From Oscillospiraceae bacterium (GTDB taxonomy: Bacteria > Bacillota > Clostridia > Oscillospirales > Oscillospiraceae), in the NCBI GenBank assembly GCA_017538775.1, contig JAFYIF010000019.1, forward strand, positions 1 to 7,799: 7,799 nucleotides of DNA, written 5' to 3'. Numbering within the stretch: the first letter of the stretch is position 1; every line of letters starts with the position of its first letter. Under the pieces are notes generated by a model. It had not been told where the DNA came from, ran no database searches, and was given only the letters and a program-made list of their open reading frames with translations. Positions 6,622 through 7,799 of the stretch are shown piece after piece. The position numbers and the translations under genes are program-made.

Positions 6622-7440
6622 ATGGCATATGATGTGATCGTCATCGGCGGCGGTCCGGCGGGACTGTCGGCGGCGGTGAATGTGCGCGCCAGGGGGCGGA
6701 GCGTGCTGGTCGTCTCCAACCCGATGGAGGAAAGCCCGCTGTGGAAGGCGGAGCTGGTGGACAACTACCTGGGCATCCCCGGGGTGAGCGGCGCGGAGCT
6801 GCTGACGGCCTTCCGCGCCCACGCGGAAAAAGCCGGGGCGGTCCTCCGGGAAGGGCGCGTCCTCAGCGCCCTGGCCATCGGCAGCGAGTGGTACGTCAGC
6901 ATCGGCAGCGACGTGGAGAGCGCGAGCGCCATCGTCCTGGCCGCCGGCGTGGCGCGAGCGAGGAAGCTTCCGGGCGAGGCGGAATTTCTGGGCAAGGGCG
7001 TGAGCTACTGCGCCACTTGCGACGGGATGCTCTACCGGGGCCGCCCGGTGGCCGTGGTGGGCTACAGCGACAGCGCGAAAAAGGAAGCGGAGTTCCTGCA
7101 ATCCATCGGCTGTACGGTCACGTACTTTGACCGGCCCCGGAAGTGCGAGATCGCGGGCAGCGACAAGGCCGAGCGCGTGACCTGCGACGGCCAGACGGCG
7201 GAGGTCGCCTGCGTCTTCCTGCTGCGCCCGGCCCTGGCGCCCACGGACCTGTTCCCCGGCATCGCGGTGGAAACCGGCTATGTCCAGGTGGACCGGAGCA
7301 TGGCCACGAACCTCCCCGGCGTGTTCGCGGCGGGAGACTGCACCGGCCTGCCCCTCCAGGTCTCCAACGCGGTGGGCCAGGGCCTGGTGGCGGGCCAGAG
7401 CGCCGCAAAATACGCGGCGGACCTGGCGCGGAAGAAATAA
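6622..7440 (+). CDS. Thioredoxin-reductase-like FAD flavoprotein lacking the usual NADPH signature
   Basis: This 272-residue pyridine-nucleotide-disulfide-oxidoreductase-fold protein resembles low-molecular-weight thioredoxin reductase, which normally has about 305-320 residues. The N-terminal FAD dinucleotide fold is clear (VIVIGGGPAGLSAA, 5-18). The redox-active pair is CATC at 130-133, followed by DGMLYRGRPVAVVG. The C-terminal FAD motif is GVFAAGDCTGLPLQ (233-246). The central domain departs from the NADPH type: GxGxxA is replaced by G-Y-S-D-S-A at 147-152, and the HRR...R phosphate-binding motif after the second strand is replaced by YFDRPRKCE. Known ferredoxin-dependent flavin thioredoxin reductases of clostridia keep the CxxC pair and FAD site but not the NADPH motifs, so that activity is a reasonable inference. 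The ATG has AGGAGG 7 bases upstream. No partner thioredoxin or ferredoxin gene lies in the window. Confidence 0.9.
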   Translation: MAYDVIVIGGGPAGLSAAVNVRARGRSVLVVSNPMEESPLWKAELVDNYLGIPGVSGAELLTAFRAHAEKAGAVLREGRVLSALAIGSEWYVSIGSDVESASAIVLAAGVARARKLPGEAEFLGKGVSYCATCDGMLYRGRPVAVVGYSDSAKKEAEFLQSIGCTVTYFDRPRKCEIAGSDKAERVTCDGQTAEVACVFLLRPALAPTDLFPGIAVETGYVQVDRSMATNLPGVFAAGDCTGLPLQVSNAVGQGLVAGQSAAKYAADLARKK

Positions 7441-7442
7441 CG

Positions 7443-7477
7443 AATGCGTCAAAAGGGACGCTTCCCCCTGACGCATT
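7443..7477. repeat. REP-like palindromic element
   Basis: AATGCGTCA (7443-7451) and TGACGCATT (7469-7477) form a perfect 9-bp stem around a 17-base centre with GGG and CCCCC tracts. An alternative, mutually exclusive hairpin pairs GCGTC (7446-7450) with GACGC (7457-7461). The design, a TGAC-type end with C/G-rich arms, resembles short dispersed palindromes linked to REP-associated tyrosine transposases in Clostridia; this is recalled, not searched. No T-run follows on either strand. Confidence 0.55.
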
Positions 7478-7489
7478 TCCACAAAACCC

Positions 7490-7556
7490 AAGCCCCTTTC
7501 CCGCAGGATGTGGCGGTCTCTCAACGGGACATCCACACGATGCAGGAAAGGGGCTT
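7490..7556. terminator. Long hairpin between convergent genes; terminator or structured RNA
   Basis: AAGCCCCTTTCC (7490-7501) and GGAAAGGGGCTT (7545-7556) pair perfectly over 12 bp. Inside, GCA/TGC (7503-7505 with 7541-7543) and GGATGT/ACATCC (7506-7511 with 7529-7534) continue the stem, leaving a 6-base bulge (7535-7540) and a 17-base apical loop. Downstream tails are only moderately T-rich on either strand (GTGCTTTCTATTG on +, GGGTTTTGT on -). It may act as a bidirectional terminator for the flavoprotein gene and purB. The loop is larger and more elaborate than in ordinary terminators. Confidence 0.6.
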
Positions 7557-7589
7557 GTGCTTTCTATTGTGCCGTCCTTGCAGACCGTC

Positions 7590-7799
7590 TCACACGCTGA
7601 TCTCCGCCTCCGGACTGTCCTCCGCCGATGCCAGCACCGGGGCCAGCTCCCGCAGATAGGCGTCCACCTGTTCGGGGCTGCGGCCAATGTAGCGCTCCGG
7701 CTCCAACAGGGCTTCCAATTCCCCGCGGTCCAGGCCGAAGTCCGGGCAGGCTGCCAGGCGGTCCAGCAGGTCGTTTTCCTCCCCGCGCTTGACCCGGGC
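7590..7799 (-). CDS. purB: Adenylosuccinate lyase, C-terminal fragment cut by the window edge
   Basis: The last 69 codons and the TGA stop (7592-7590) of a - strand gene are present. The translation contains EENDLLDRLAACPDFGL, ELEALLEPERYIGRSPEQV and DAYLRELAPVL, the pattern of the C-terminal ADSL_C domain of PurB (NDLLxRI..., LDPxxFTGRAPEQV...). Adenylosuccinate lyase removes fumarate at two steps of purine synthesis (SAICAR to AICAR, and adenylosuccinate to AMP) in the cytoplasm. The catalytic residues lie in the missing part, so activity cannot be judged. Base composition matches the neighbouring housekeeping genes. It is convergent with the flavoprotein gene across the two stem-loops at 7443-7556. 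The tail after the domain (SAEDSPEAEISV) is short and acidic. Confidence 0.85.
   Translation of the reverse strand, partial: ARVKRGEENDLLDRLAACPDFGLDRGELEALLEPERYIGRSPEQVDAYLRELAPVLASAEDSPEAEISV

Noticed and set aside
7118..7687. A 189-codon - strand frame overlapping the flavoprotein 3' end and purB
   Set aside because: It runs out of frame through the purB C-terminus and opposite the flavoprotein gene, with arginine/proline-rich translation typical of a shadow.

Overview
The window looks like a chromosomal segment of a GC-rich anaerobic Clostridia-type Firmicute, plausibly a gut Oscillospiraceae-like bacterium. The evidence is strong AGGAGG-type Shine-Dalgarno sites, sigma-A-like promoters in short AT-richer gaps, a DUF815 ATPase, a clostridial-type small flavin thioredoxin reductase, and very GC-rich coding sequence. 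The organism assignment is inference. No RNA gene, CRISPR array or insertion sequence was recognised.

Region 1 (1-4747, + strand) is a tightly packed branched-chain amino acid cluster: leuB (5' end cut off by the window), ilvE, a DUF815-family AAA ATPase, ilvA and ridA. Gaps between genes are 3-14 bases, and the cluster closes with a strong intrinsic terminator at 4764-4798. The enzymes fit one pathway. IlvA makes 2-oxobutanoate from threonine for isoleucine, RidA destroys the reactive enamine/imine that IlvA releases, LeuB performs the oxidative step of leucine synthesis, and IlvE does the final transamination for all three amino acids. The ATPase is the outsider; its first codons run through two GC-rich hairpins.

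Region 2 (4818-5573, - strand) is a compact type II toxin-antitoxin module: an AbrB/MazE-like antitoxin followed by a PIN-domain RNase toxin with a 4-base ATGA overlap. Its promoter is well formed (TTGCTT, 16-base spacer, TATAAT), and a near-perfect palindrome covers the predicted transcription start. This is the layout expected of an autoregulated module. It is less GC-rich than its neighbours.

Region 3 (5602-7440, + strand) holds two singly transcribed genes. The first is an OGG1/AlkA-type DNA glycosylase with the catalytic Lys/Asp pair, and a TTGACA-17-TATCAT promoter sits inside an inverted repeat. The second is a 272-residue thioredoxin-reductase-like flavoprotein that keeps the FAD motif and the CATC redox pair but lacks the usual NADPH-binding signature, so it may use another electron donor.

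Region 4 (7441-7799) is a 149-base convergent gap with two separate stem-loop elements: a REP-like 9-bp palindrome, and a 67-base hairpin with a perfect 12-bp basal stem. After it comes the 3' end of purB (adenylosuccinate lyase) on the - strand, cut by the window edge.
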